This document shows positions 24,555 to 37,164 of a DNA stretch of 64,000 nt, in pieces. Positions within the stretch are counted from its first letter, which is position 1. Each line of letters starts with the position of its first letter. The translations under genes were made by a program, and so were the position numbers. Origin of the DNA: Antedon mediterranea (taxonomy: Eukaryota; Echinodermata; Crinoidea; Comatulida; Antedonidae); NCBI RefSeq assembly GCF_964355755.1, contig NC_092674.1, positions 26,526,001 through 26,590,000 of the forward strand, given 5' to 3'. The notes under the pieces are model-generated. The model was given only the letters and a program-made list of their open reading frames with translations. It was not told the DNA's origin and did no database searches.

Positions 24555-26104
24555 ATTGTCCAATCCTCAAATAACAAAATAATATTCGGCTTTATGCATG
24601 CTGTGGCTTCTTACCAGGATAAACAGATAATACAATAATAAGACTATCCCCTCAGAGAGTAGGATAAACTTCAAAATGTATTGAACACCCTTCTCCATGG
24701 TACTGACAGCTATTGCACCACTTTTGGTTTGTGTAATATAGTTAGTAGCCTAAAGTTGAACCCAGTGTTCTAGAATTATAAAACCATCATTGCAACTAAC
24801 AAAATATGTGCCAGAAAACCTTGATATTGAACTATGACCTAGAGAAAATAGACTCTACATGATATTCTGATACCTTTATTTAACTTAAGTAAATCAATGT
24901 ATCCTGCTTCTGGCATGTGTATAGTACTATTTTTGATGAAATTATCTAGGCAATCTTGTTCGTATTATTGATTTTTTTGAATGTCAAATACCTATTATTG
25001 TTTAAAAGAACCCAATCCGATTTACTGTACTTGTACCCATGAAGGTTATAATTTAATGCGGAATGATTAATCCCTTTAAATACAATAGAAGACTTTGTAA
25101 AGGTATTTATTTTGATTTAAAATCAATATTTCTAATTGAAAAAGTTATACCTGTATTCATTTAAAGTTAAACTTCTTTGAATGGTATATTCCTCAAACAT
25201 ATCTGATGAATGTTTGACCACATTTTTTGTGTGCAAATTTTTGCCCTAAAAAAAGAAAACGTAATGAAATTATGACAAACAAATATTAATATAAACAGGC
25301 CAATAGTAAATTACATGTTACTTATTATATATGATTCTTATGGTATATTATTTATTTATTTTTTTATGATATTAAATAAATGTTTGAGTAGGTAACGTGG
25401 GATGTAGGTTAGTTGGTGTGCTACTGTAAACGAAGACTCGATCTTAATTAAGCTAAATTTATTCATGGATGCATGTTTCGCATTTTAACTAGTAGTTAGT
25501 CATATGACAGCATGACAGTAGAGAAACTGATTTATAACTTAAAGATATCTAGGGTTGTAACATGATGTCGTACGACCCTTGATTGACCTTTTAATCAAGA
25601 CACAAGTCATATGTCATGTGATGGAAATCTATATTAAATGAATTCATATGTTTTCCTCATCTGCACAGAAGTATTGTCATGGTGATGATATTTCTAAAAG
25701 TGTTTTTAATCGATACTATGTTCTGTATTTGATGGGTACAAACTGTATTTTTTTTTTCAACATCTAACAATAGATGGCACTATATAATATAAGATGAACA
25801 ATATTTGGCAACCTTGCACATCGCATATGAGTAGTTTACAATGAGTAATATGGAATCAAACTAAAAATGAGGGCACGTAAGCTGCGAAACGTGAACTAAA
25901 TATGACCAGCTTACTGTACACCTGCGTCAAAGTACGGTAATTTTCAGACTTGTACAGTCCATAGTGTTGAAATGATAGTATGTTGACAAAGCATTCAAAT
26001 AAAGATATTTGTTTTTAATATTATGTTTGATATTTGTTTTGTAAGATACAAGTGTTGTACTTTTTAGTTTACTGTCCTTTTTTGATAATAGACTTCTTCT
26101 AGTA

Positions 26105-26952
26105 CCGTATATTTCGGTGTATAAGTCGCACTTTTGACACGCAAATTTGACCTCTAAATTAAGGGTGCGTCTTATACACCGAACATAAATGCCTCACCAC
26201 ACAGATTGTACATAGGCCTAGGCTATCGTCACCTCGTTTGCTAGGCCTGAGTAGGCTAGGCCTAGCTACAGTAACTAACTAACGTAACGGCAACCTGCTT
26301 CTGCCTAGGCCTAGTTTTCAAGTCATTTTAGCATGATGTTATACTAAATATGATGAAAAGATTTGTTCATTATGGCGCTCCGATAAAATTTCATTTGTAA
26401 ACGTTTACGTCGTACGATTGGAATAGTATTTATTTATACAGTAGTTATACGCACGATCGCCGTACCCCAAGCGCAAGCCCTTCTTTTGGTGGCACATGGT
26501 GTACGGTATTCGACTAGTATATTCTCCAGGTGATTATAGCATGGACCTAGCGTACACACTTCTCGGATACATAGATACTAATCGAATACGATTGTCCATG
26601 AAAACGTGCGCCCTCTCGAAATGATCGAGCGAGGCTAGCCCACACACGTGCGTGTTACACACACGGTCATGCACTCGATGTTGCGGCGAAACTCATGAAT
26701 AACAAGTTAGAAAGAACTTGTTGAGGCTGGGCGCGGTCGAGCCTAGGTAAGAAAAAACCTAAATAAAGGACGCCGTTGTAGATATAACAAAATATATTAT
26801 TACAATAATATTGATTACAATTTAAAAAAACATTGTTTTGATGAAATATAAGGTGCGTCTTATACATCGACGATATAAAAAATACCGATATTTTACTCTC
26901 AGTTGGGGGTGCGTCTTATACACAGGTGCGACTTATACACCGAAATATACGG
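26105..26952. mobile_element. TA-flanked element with CCGTATATTTCGG ends, 848 bp
   Basis: Ends are inverted repeats starting CCGTATATTTCGGTGTATAA and continuing GTCGCAC, with TA on each side. Subterminal copies of GGTGCGTCTTATACA occur at both ends and again near 26852, so the end motif is repeated inside. The interior has TAGGCCTA-type motifs and CpG-richer sequence but no transposase. It shares its first five bases and TA target with the element at 56267-57078. Confidence 0.75.
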
Positions 26953-27207
26953 TATATCCATTTTGTATTTTGTGTTTATCTTTACTCTGAATGTATTTCT
27001 AGTACATCTGAGTAATTGTACTTTTTGTTTATTTCTTAATCTTGTTGCATTCATGCAATAGTCTTTCATCAAACCACAAAGTAAATCAAACTTTATTTTT
27101 AGACACACATTATTAAAAATAGAATATATTATACTTCTAGTACTGTGTTCACACGTTTGTTAAGCGTGCATAAAAAGGAGTTAATCTTATCAGAGTTATA
27201 TCGGCTA

Positions 27208-27363
27208 AAGCTCTGTCTATACTCCTAACTAATTTGACAAAAAAAGTGTGATGATAGTGAATGAATTCACTTGTGGTTATTCTTGGAAATTTGCCTAAAA
27301 TAAGAATTTAAAAAAATAATGATACTTTTTTGTCAAACTAATTTGATAGTGTAGACAGAGCTT
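27208..27363. mobile_element. mariner-type MITE, complete
   Basis: AAGCTCTGTCTATACT at the left and AGTGTAGACAGAGCTT at the right, with TA on both sides (27206-27207 and 27364-27365). A TA target duplication is the mark of Tc1/mariner mobilisation. 156 bp, no coding capacity. Confidence 0.75.
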
Positions 27364-28434
27364 TAAGTGATCATGTGATCAGTTAACTCTCTTACCTCCG
27401 TGACGTTCACATTGTTTTAACTCTGAGGTACGTACCACTACATCTTCAATGTATACTTTTAACTGTCAGAATGTAACATTAGACAATAACTACTGTATCA
27501 ACCATGAGTATTTCAGATGTCTAACTGGTGTACAACAAGCTAAACTGCAAGGTAACTCTGACAGACCACTATTTAACTCAGATAGAATAAGAGAAAAGAA
27601 TGTGTAAAACATGGCTTGTGTCCTGTTGAATTCATCCTTGAAACTTGTTTACAGTCTTTCATCACCAAAGTGATTTATTTACTTTTTTTTTTAAACACAT
27701 TAAAAATAGAATATCTAGAGAATTTTAATATAATTATGTGGTTTGGTACTTTTGAAAACATATATTTGTAGCAATACATTGGTAGGCCTACTTCTTTCTG
27801 GTTTTGAATGTGGATCGAATTTCTACCTATGAACTGTACTTGTTAGTATATCTCCCATAGGAGATTTTTATTTTAAACAATAAAATCCTGATTGCCATTA
27901 CTTCTGTCAACAAATTCGCAACATTGTGCAGTTATTTTATCAGTGTAAACACAATGTAATTTAAGCGACACGCAGATTTTCTTGTGTTAACATTGTTAGA
28001 CATCAAACTTGTGCTCTTTACAAGTCAAAATAGTGCTCTTTTAATAATTGTCTCCGCGTTGGTTTAAAGTTCGTTAACACCTGTCATATGCTTAGTTTTC
28101 GCCATTAAAGTCATTTCAATATTTGTGGAATTTCATATTTTGGTCACATTCAACCTTTTCAATCGTGTGTCCTTGTTCTTATGTGTTTTATGTTTATATT
28201 TTGAACTGAAACAGTTTTGTTTTTATTTCAAATATTCAGATTGATTTAGTAAAAAAATACAGTTCTCAAAACACTTCAGGCCAGCCCCTAGATACACATA
28301 TGTTATCTGTACTGTACCTGTAAATAATAACACATTTTTTGCCCAATGTTACATATAGGTGTGGAAATCCATGATTGATACGTTATTCGGCTTTTTTTTT
28401 TACACAATGGAAAACTTTTTCTACCCACCTCTTA

Positions 28435-28597
28435 AGCTCATGCCTACACTATCAAACTTCACGTGACCAAAAAATGTGATGTGCCCATATATGGACATGA
28501 TGATGTCATATTACTACCATATTTAAGCATATGACTACCATATTTGGGCACATCACTCTTTTTTTGTCAAACTAGTGTGATAGTGTAGACAGAGCTT
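28435..28597. mobile_element. mariner-type MITE, complete
   Basis: Inverted ends AGCTCATGCCTACACTATC and GATAGTGTAGACAGAGCTT with TA flanks. Interior carries ATATGGACATGATGATGTCA and two ACCATATTT-type motifs. Confidence 0.75.
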
Positions 28598-29191
28598 TAC
28601 AATCTTCTCGCATTGATGGCAAACTGGAGTCACTCATTTATCTTTGCAACAATGTCGTCGCCACCATCATCAAAAAACTTTGAAAAGTGTTTCACTATTA
28701 ATGTATATATTTCATGGCCTTCGAAACAAAATAAATAGCATTTTATGGCAATGATCATTTCTTTCAACAAATTGTTTTGTCCTTCCAATTTCATTCCTTT
28801 TATTTAAAGAACACATTGTTTTTTTTTCAAAATATAGTTGATAGTGGTTGCTAACGATGGTGAAATTAATTCAATTAGTTTTCTAGGAAGTGATTAATAA
28901 CGGATAATATCCTGAATTGTTTCCGGATTTTGTTTCTATGGCATTATGTGACCCAGGTCAGCGTATGGAGTCTTGGACAATCGTCCTTCGTTTGTGCCCG
29001 TTTGATGTTGACAACAGACTCGCAAGTTTCTGATATTATAAAGAAAATGTCTTGGCTAACAAAAAATGGCACAAAATATGTGTACAAATTAAATTAAAAT
29101 TTGAGCAACAAAAGGTATATCTTGTTTTTGTCGTGTAAGATTAGGAAAGAGGGTTGTAAATCATAAAGGTTTGCAGGGATGCGAGTACGTA

Positions 29192-29314
29192 CAGAGTCTG
29201 TCTACATTATCAAACATATATAGACGTGACACTACCATATTTTGGCATAGCACTACCAAATTAGGGCACGTCACACTTTTTTTGTCAAACTAGTTTGATT
29301 GTGTAAACAGAGCT
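29192..29314. mobile_element. mariner-type MITE between two copies of a host repeat
   Basis: Diverged left end (CAGAGTCTGTCTACATTATC) and right end GTGTAAACAGAGCT, with TA on both sides. The flanks are two diverged copies of a 40-bp host sequence containing AAAGGTTTGCAGGGATG, at 29149-29188 and 29325-29360. Confidence 0.6.
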
Positions 29315-29885
29315 TAAGAAAGGGTTGTCAACCGTAAAGGTTTGCAGGGATGTGAGTACGCAAACCAAAAGTAGAGAGAGTTGAATTTGTAGATGCTAAG
29401 ACCATTACTGCTGTAGCCAGTGGCGTGACGTAGAGACCTGAAGCCCCTGGTTTAGCAACCCTAAGTGGCCCTCCAGTGGTAGAGACCTCTGGCGTTTTTC
29501 TTCTGGGCACTACTAGAGAGTGTGTTTTAATTATAAAAATATAGAATTTAACTCCAAAATGTATTTTGTCTTTATTATACATGTAAACACATATTACATT
29601 ACAATAGTCAGAGATAGGTTCTAAATAAACAATTTTAACCTTTAAAATGCTCTTGGATATCTTGTTTATATTCCAGAGATTTCATGCTTGAAAGTGCATC
29701 TTCAATTTAAATAGAAGCTAGGCCATCAGTGAATAGTGGGTGGAGTCATTATAAACGAGGGAGCTAGACCATGAAAGTTCTGTTTCCTTTCCAAACATCC
29801 AATGTTTTGTTGAAATTTGAATTGTGATATACTGTAGTAAGATTAAGAATTTTCTTTTTAAGTAGTAGGCCTATTGTACCTGTAT

Positions 29886-30270
29886 GTATCAATTCAATTC
29901 AATTCAACTTTATTTCAGACAATCATCTTCATGTATTGGGACAGTGGTTTAATATACAAGGGGAAAGGCCACTGGTTTATCACCCAAGTGGCCCTCAACA
30001 CCTAGTGTTGGAGAGTCACTTGAGTTAGTTGCATTGGAGCTGCTTATACTCTGGGTTCAGCCAGTGAGTGCACAAAGCTGTTATGTGACTGGCTTGATTT
30101 GGTCTTTAGCTAGCAATTGAAAGTTTATGGTAAATTACCTTGTTTAAGTGGTAGCATTTTTTGTGATTTTTGTGTGTTACATATTTTGGACCACTGTATA
30201 GATTGGTGTTGGGCCTGTATTTGGAACAGCACTTTGACAGTTCAGGTGTTATGTAGGCATTTCATAGATA
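29886..30270 (+). mobile_element. possible LINE/SINE remnant
   Basis: It opens with CAATTCAATTCAACTTTATT, a tail-like run seen at the ends of many invertebrate retroposons. The following 350 bp, including AAGTGGCCCTCAACACC, is unclassified. Weak call. Confidence 0.25.
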
Positions 30271-31721
30271 ATAAAGAAGACTATTAAACAATTAGGAGTT
30301 GAAAAGTTCACATGAATATAACATTATTTTCATACTTTTATCAATCGAATGTTTTAATCAAATTTTTGCAGTTTTCTTTTCCAAGATAAATTGTTGTTGA
30401 CGTCATTTCAAATCAAGATGACCATTAAGAAATGTTAAGGTTAGATTAAAATGATTGATATGGTATTCTAAAGTTCATATTTCGTGTGAAAGCATGTCTA
30501 TAGAATCAGTATAAAGGACAATACTGCATATGCTAGCTAGTGTTTTACTAGCAGAAAAGGCCTGTTGTTCTAGGCCATTCAGGGATAAAGTTCCTTAACA
30601 GCTTCGGCTTTTGTCTATGGAATTAAACTTCATCAGAAAGCCTTGGACTAGAAGATATCAGTAGTAGAGGTTTAGCCTAGTATGTAGCAGAATGAGGAAA
30701 GGCGTGAGTGACATTACGTTGGAAAGAGTATGATATTTAGCAACCAATTGGACACAACCTCATTTTTTTCTGCCAACTCTCTCTCTTTACAGTGAAGTTT
30801 AAATTGGAAGAGTTTTATTGTTCATGATGCTTGGAATTCCATGTTTGTTTGGATGTTCACCTTTGATAGTTGACGTTCTAAAAGATAAAAAGTTACATTC
30901 TGCCAATTTCAAGTGGATTTAAAACATTTCTGCATGTCTTTTCATTTGGCGATTGTTTACTATACCTCTGTCTTATCTTTGAATTCTGAACATTTCTGAA
31001 AACGTTATCAGGAAAGCAACAATGTGTTTGATATAATGTGGTGATTTACTAACATGCATCAATTTAGTGTTAGTTGATTGCTGCCGTTTTGGACATAAAT
31101 CGGTTAAATTAACTTGTGATTGATGATAAGTTTTACTGGATTGGTTATGACACTACTTAAATTTCTGTAAATCTTGTTGAAAATTTCTAAAAGTCTTGTA
31201 CTAAAGGATGCATACACGTACTCAAGAACAGTTTGTGTATAAACTCCTATTAATGGTAAATCTCCATGAGATAACAGCTTTTGAAACGTGATAATTCTCC
31301 TCTTTATAGTTTTCAATCCGATTTATTCTTAGGAAATTGCTGACCTATTAGATGGTTATTCTAGCAACAGGATTATAAGAAGCTTTTAACAGAAAACATT
31401 TCTCTTTGACGTAGATTTGTAGACGTCTGCAAAGATTTGTCTTATTGTTGTCCCGTCTTTTGCACAAGGAACTGTGTCTCTGCTGGTTTTAGTGTCTGTA
31501 GTAAACAATACCATCACATTGTTCTTTTACCAATTACTGTAGTATTGGTTACTATCATTGTAAAGCGATTATTTTAGCGTGAAATTGTTTATGAATTAAA
31601 AGAAAACTTTTATTATTATGACTATAGTTATTGATGAACTTTGATCCTGGTTTTTGTTGGTGTAGTGTTTAATCAACTGTTCAAATTTAATTCAATATTT
31701 GCCTAACACATCCACTTAAAC

Positions 31722-31929
31722 ATCAGATATCTGTCAGAACAAGTGCTTGTTCAATAACGGAGGCCACTTCAAGTGTACCTGTCGCAATGTCTTTATTGCC
31801 ACAATGTTTTTGATTGAAGTTTATTTTACCGCAAATAATTCTCACAGTATCCATGTTGCCGCCATTGAAGATAGTACCAATACCGCAACTGTTTTAAAGG
31901 TTATTACCGGTACCAATTTTGGAACATAA
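31722..31929 (+). pseudogene. possible decayed EGF/LDL-receptor-type exon
   Basis: One frame after a TAA reads TSDICQNKCLFNNGGHFKCT then CR, with the cysteine spacing C-x3-C-x10-C-x-C of the second half of an LDL-receptor-type EGF module. It continues EVYFTANNSHSIHVA, loosely like the start of a YWTD propeller blade, and then a stop at 31929. It sits inside an intron of the DLC1-like gene with no partner exons visible, so at best it is a gene fragment. The resemblance is by eye and could be chance. Confidence 0.2.
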
Positions 31930-32560
31930 AGTAGTGCCTGTGGAATACTTTGGTTTGGATTGTTACAGATTACCAAAGTAGATTCCAACTGTAAGGACAT
32001 ATAGTTGCACCTGTTTGCCAATTTAAAAACCTTGAAAAAAATCTGAATTGGGAACCATACTTGGGAACGATCATCATTAGATATCCTCCAGAGATGCAGT
32101 CACAGTACTCAGATTTTTGTTGAACTTTTATAGGAGGATTCAATGATTGTGCCTCTATCACTGAACCAGACCTAGTATATCCCTTCAAAAAAAGTTTGTG
32201 GATGACCCATATTGGAATTTCATCTGAATTTTCCAGATTTAAACAACACTGAATTGGAAATTGTTATAATTAGAAATAGATTATCAACATGGCTAGGAAA
32301 ATGTCCAAGCAGATATTTAACAAAGTTATATCAGGTATGTTTTTTATTGTATATACTATGGTTCTATGTGTGTTTGTGTAGATGGATTGAAAAACTGGAG
32401 TGTATTAGTGTAGGTATACATCTACAGTAGGTAAGCATTATTTGTGGTCTTTTAATGGAGAAAAACAAACATGTTATTTCTGAATAGTTGTAGTATTAGG
32501 AAAAACATGTCAAATTAAGTTACAAGAAGTTAAATCATGTGGGTTCCTCAGAATTCTTGT

Positions 32561-32616
32561 GGTTTAGTGGTTTAAATTCTGGTCATTCCATGCCATAGAT
32601 TCCTATGTTCGAATCC
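32561..32616 (+). repeat. tRNA-like A/B box pair
   Basis: TTAGTGGTTTAAATT resembles an A box and GTTCGAATCC is a perfect B box 30-odd bases later. Acceptor stem pairing is not evident, so this is a tRNA relic or SINE head rather than a working tRNA gene. Confidence 0.35.
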
Positions 32617-32690
32617 TCTATATCTTCCAAACACTGTAGATTGTTGAGCTTTTATGTACTATTTAAGATAATATCCATGCAGCATTTTCA

Positions 32691-32837
32691 ACCTTGTCTA
32701 CACTAGTTTGACAATAAAATGTGATATGCCCATATATGGACATGATGATGTCATATATGTACCATGTTTAGGCATACCACTACCATATTTGGCCATATCA
32801 CACCTTTTTTTTTGTCAAATTAGTGTAAACCAGCTTA
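32691..32837. mobile_element. mariner-type MITE, degraded ends
   Basis: CTTGTCTACACTAGTTTGAC at the left, GTCAAATTAGTGTAAACCAG at the right, and the family interior with ATATGGACATGATGATGTCA. The target TA cannot be assigned. Confidence 0.65.
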
Positions 32838-33796
32838 ATATATGAATCAAGTACTGAGCATTTCACAAACATTGTGCATTTTTTAGGGATACTTCTGTGC
32901 AGTATGTTCAACTTTAAAGTTGTAAGAATGTGATTTATTATTGTTCTATGGTCATATAAAATTCACTGGAAATCTGGTCTCGCCCTCTTTTGTTCTTTAA
33001 TTAAGCATATTTCCATTGTTCACACCCATACTTTCCTCTGTCAAGCAAATCTGCATTTTGCCCCAAAATATCTGTGAATCAAGTATGTGTTCAGAGGATT
33101 TTCTTTTATTATTTTTTTTTTGGTGGGGGTGGGGGGATAGTCCTACCCTAATATTGATAATGATTAGTAGTTTTTTTTATATATTACTTAGTAAAACAAT
33201 GAAAGATAAATGTCACTCCCTGATGGTTATGCTAGAAGTGGGTGGTCTTGTTGACTGAAAGCACTGTACTATTAATAAATTTAAATGAGTTAATTATAAA
33301 GTGATGTTCTAAATTGGCTACAGTTTGCTATCTTGTGTATCCAGTATTTATTGCTAGTATGTGGTTAAAAGGAGTGTTGCTAAAGACCCAAGCCACCTGA
33401 GTAATAAGGTCTATATTAGTATTGGAGGATGAGTAATTTTATTCAGGGGTCAATGGCCTAATTCTCAACCAGGTATGATTTTAATAGTAGTCTTCTACAT
33501 ACAAAAAAGATGCAATAGATTGCATTGTTTACTTACTATATATATTTACCATTATTTAAATTTATTAAGGTTTTCAAAAATATTTAATTAACCTCTAAAT
33601 GTTTAATTAGCCTTGTATTTAAATTGTTTTTGTCACTTTAACAAACTACGTACTTAGAAGTTTTTCACAACCTTTAAGTATATATATGGCTGATTGTTAC
33701 ACAGTATTGTACAGTACATCTGTCTCTATTCTAGATTATCAACCATTCAGTTGTACATTGTATTGGCAAGTCCAATCTGTTCTGAAACCCCACTGC

Positions 33797-34038
33797 ATTC
33801 TTTCTTTTGTTTTTAGCCTATGATGTCTGTACCTCATCCAATCTACTTATACAACCTATCATTCTATGTTACTAATAGAATGATTGGTTGTATAAGTAGA
33901 TTGGATGAGGTTATTAGTAACATAGAATGATAGGTTGTATAAGTAGATTGGATGAGGTTATTAGTAACATAGAATGATAGGTTGTATAAGTAGATTGGAT
34001 GAGGTACAGACATCATAGCTAAAAACAAAAGAAAGAAT
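33797..34038. repeat. 242-bp recent palindrome with inner tandem repeat
   Basis: The left arm starts ATTCTTTCTTTTGTTTTTAG and the right arm ends with its reverse complement; arms of about 83 bp match with a single one-base difference. The centre holds three copies of a 47-bp unit containing GGTTGTATAAGTAGATTGGA. Near-identity means the structure is young. It is non-coding and can form a long hairpin in RNA or a cruciform in DNA. Confidence 0.85.
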
Positions 34039-35413
34039 GAATAATAGCCTATCATTGTCTCACCAACCCCACTTTGTGTCCAATCCTTTTATACCTGGCT
34101 TGTCTACCAATACCTGCCCAGTATTATTATACTACATTCCTTTATTTGTTGTAGTCTGTCAGTCTATTCTGTTTAGTATCTCTTGCAAACTATTATATAC
34201 TGAGTAAGTCTTAATATTTACTTATTGTTGTTTAATTGTAGAATCAGCTGGAGTATGTTAGGTAATAAGTATCATTACCAATTGTTATATTGAATGTGTT
34301 TACAGCTGTACAGTGAGCCCTATATACCTAATTAGTGATTTGTTGGGTATGATTTCATTTACGTCATAAGTCTATTTGACAATTTGTTATATAATTCTGT
34401 ACATAATATTACTAATTAGTTTCCTTTCATTTAGTTTTTACTTTTTTTTACAATGAACAATATAATTGTTTATTTTTATATGAAGTAATTAATTTCAACC
34501 TTCATTTTGTAAAAGAACTGGCTTCCTTCCTGGTTAATTAGTAATTTGCTATGAAGGAATGTTTCTTTCATGCTTATTTTTTGCAATGAAAAATATCATG
34601 AACTAATTAATGTTCTCCTTCATTTTTAAAAGAACTGAAAAAATAGAACCACTCTCTTCAACTTGCTCAGTGTAAACATTCTTTTTTCTTTCTTTTTTCT
34701 TGACTAGCCCAGGCAACCTTTTTAGGCCAATGAGTTAGTAAAATATTAAAGCTGTGTCCACATGCACGAAAGTTAAGCTGATCCGAATCATCCAAGTTAA
34801 GCTGCATTCACACTTGTTCTATTTCACGGAAACGAAAGACATTATTTAAGAAAACGGCGCATTCTTCCGTTTGGTAAAACAGAACATGTGTTGATGTACC
34901 TTTACAACCGACGTTGTACTTGAATGTGTATAGTTAACTTTAATACCTATTGTTTAATATAGTTCTGAATATCTGAAAATGAATAATAATACCTGTCTTT
35001 ATTTTAGACAAAAAAAAAAGTTACATTACAGTGCAAAAAAAATTTGTCTAATGATGAATCGGTTGACGTCATACAAATGATAGTTGTTTCTTTTGACGCA
35101 AAGTAGTTATTTTTGTATCGTACTGAAATGATCTGATCTCAGATTTTTTCTAAATTTTCTCTATAAATAGATGTTCTCAGATGTCAAGTGATTGAAAAAT
35201 ATGAAATTTCATCTTTTATTGCTCAAAATGTTTTATTTTTCTTGTTAATGTTATGTAATTATAGTCTGCACGTTTGTTTGTGTTTTTGTTTATAAAATGT
35301 GTGTGCTAATCCAACAAGTAAGGGGTTGAGACATGATTAATTTAAAATTTCCACCATCACAAATCAGGGTAGAACAATATTTTAATTAAAATAGTTATTA
35401 TTTTATCTTGCAG

Positions 35414-35485
35414 AAATTGAAGCCTCTGAGACTTGCCAGTGGCTTAGGGCTACAGGGTTTCCCCAATATGCTCAGATGTTCGAGG
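35414..35485 (+). CDS. DLC1: DLC1/STARD13-like Rho GAP, SAM exon 1
   Basis: This 72-bp exon lies between acceptor TTTTATCTTGCAG and donor GAGG|GTAAGT. Its codons read EIEASETCQWLRATGFPQYA and then QMFE, the first Glu being completed by a G from the upstream exon. This is nearly the same as the first helices of the SAM domain of vertebrate DLC1 and STARD13, where I recall EAKEACDWLRATGFPQYAQL. The family are cytoplasmic and focal-adhesion proteins that stimulate GTP hydrolysis by RhoA-type GTPases through a central RhoGAP domain and end in a START lipid-binding domain; in DLC1 the SAM domain has been reported to bind elongation factor EF1A1. The exon begins after phase 1 and ends in phase 1. 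Upstream partners are the candidates at 9479, 16414 and 18583. DLC1, STARD13 and STARD8 are vertebrate paralogues of what is probably one gene here, so the symbol denotes the family. Confidence 0.93.
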
Positions 35486-36314
35486 GTAAGTTATTTATAT
35501 TTTTCCAAAAAATAGTGTACATTTTTTTGTAAATTTTATAATTGTACAAGATTTGGGTGTTTGCTGTAATTTAACTAAATCATTCTAAAAAAAAATAGAG
35601 ATTTTGAAACTATTAAGAAAACGATTTGTTTCTATTGATATTTATAAATATAGTATAGTAAATCATGCTGTGAGAAAAGAAAATCCCGAACCCTATGGGA
35701 GGATTTTGCTTCACGCTGTATCATTTAGAGAATGATTTAACGGCTGAAAAGTTGCGATTAGGTACAGTATAAAAGTAAGTTCTTAGTTTCTTAGTTTGTG
35801 TCTACAGGGCTTCCAACAGGGGCTGGTTAGAACCTTTGGCTTGCAGATGGTAGCCCCATCTATTTGTAATCATCTGTGACTGCCTCTACCACAGTGTACA
35901 TGCTCTATTACCATTCATTTCCTTTGACTTCTGTTTCCTTCATTACCATTTTTCATGTGATCCCTTTTAAGACATGCCCACACAACATGCTGAAATAATA
36001 TTTATATTTGTAAACAAACTCATATACATACATCCCAACGGCAAATTTTGAGTTAGAATCGTTAAAAGTAACAGCGGGTGGCGCTGTTTTGTGGTTTTAA
36101 CATTGAAATCCTGTAATTCAAAGAAGCGAGTTAAGGTTAACTTTATTATTGAATTTAAAAATGTGTTACTTTCGTTAGATTTAGAAATCTAAAGAAAACA
36201 GTAAATCTTGTCATTCTTAGTATGCCTTAGCGGAGAAAAAATGAGATAACGAATAACAACACTCTAGTCTAAGCTAGCTCTAAGATGTTGTATAAAAATG
36301 TCACTTAAATGCAT

Positions 36315-36490
36315 GTTATGGTTTAAGAGCCTTGTACTGTTGCAGAATGGCCCATTTTTAAGTAGGGGATGCTGAATTCTTTTCATAATGTGTTCTCTCA
36401 TTTTGGTGCTACTGTTGGTTTATCCAGGTAAGCGGCACTCATTTAAGACTGCAGTATCAACACCGCTATTCTTTGTGTAATATGCGACTT
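36315..36490 (+). repeat. dispersed repeat with TTTATCCAGGTA core
   Basis: Contains TGTTCTCTCATTTTGG, GGTTTATCCAGGTAAGCGGC and ATCAACACCGCTATTCTTTG. The copy at 60215-60400 shares TTTATCCAGGTAAGCGGCAC and the trailing part. The GGTAAG resembles a splice donor but is part of the repeat. Confidence 0.55.
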
Positions 36491-37164
36491 TATTGTTTAT
36501 TTTTAAATACTTAATTCTGAAATCTCAATTGCTACTAGATATTTTTTGAAAATTTAAATGATTAAAAGCAAATCCTATATTTCTGAAAATTCAATCTTTT
36601 TTTCTTTACAGTGTAGTTGATAGAAAACAATTGAAACTTGAATTACATAATGATTATGTAAATTTAAATGTATGTCAATAGGATTTATATACACTAGTGT
36701 CATCTCCAACAATAAAGGTCATGCCACCTAAGTCATTATTCATATTGTTTACATATTATTATCAGACAATTGTCACATCTGTTACCAAATATTATTCATA
36801 AAAAGCAGTTCATACCTGTGAACCGGGTGACGTATATTAATTGTTTGCCGTCAATTTGTAATACCTGATTAAAGATGAGTAATTTATAACACATTTTGTG
36901 GCACTACTGTTATAGTAGATATTATATATCAACAAGTAGGGACTAACTAAACATATAAGGTAAGATTGCTTTGTTCTGTTAAACAATATCTTTTAATTGC
37001 TATCTTTTTGATGATCAGATCTTTGATTACACAAATTTTATTTGTACAGTAACCTGAAAAATCTGAACTATTTTCTGTAGCAAATTTTACATGAACACAC
37101 AAGATTAGATTAGCAAACCGTAGCCATAAAATCGGCACAGGTTTGGCGTTCTCCTCAACCATTG

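Larger units (their letters stand above)
9549..35413 (+). other. DLC1: 5' intron region upstream of the first SAM exon
   Basis: If the upstream exon candidates are real this is intronic, reaching the acceptor TTTTATCTTGCAG at 35401-35413. It is dominated by mobile elements and repeats listed separately. Between them, long AT-rich stretches (for example 12660-13940, 17240-18580, 18650-20090, 25000-26100, 27370-28430, 30300-31700) show no exon, RNA gene or conserved motif that can be supported. Confidence 0.6.

Noticed and set aside
31970-32188. 72-codon minus-strand frame with several Cys and Trp
   Set aside because: No recognisable pattern; looks like a chance open stretch.
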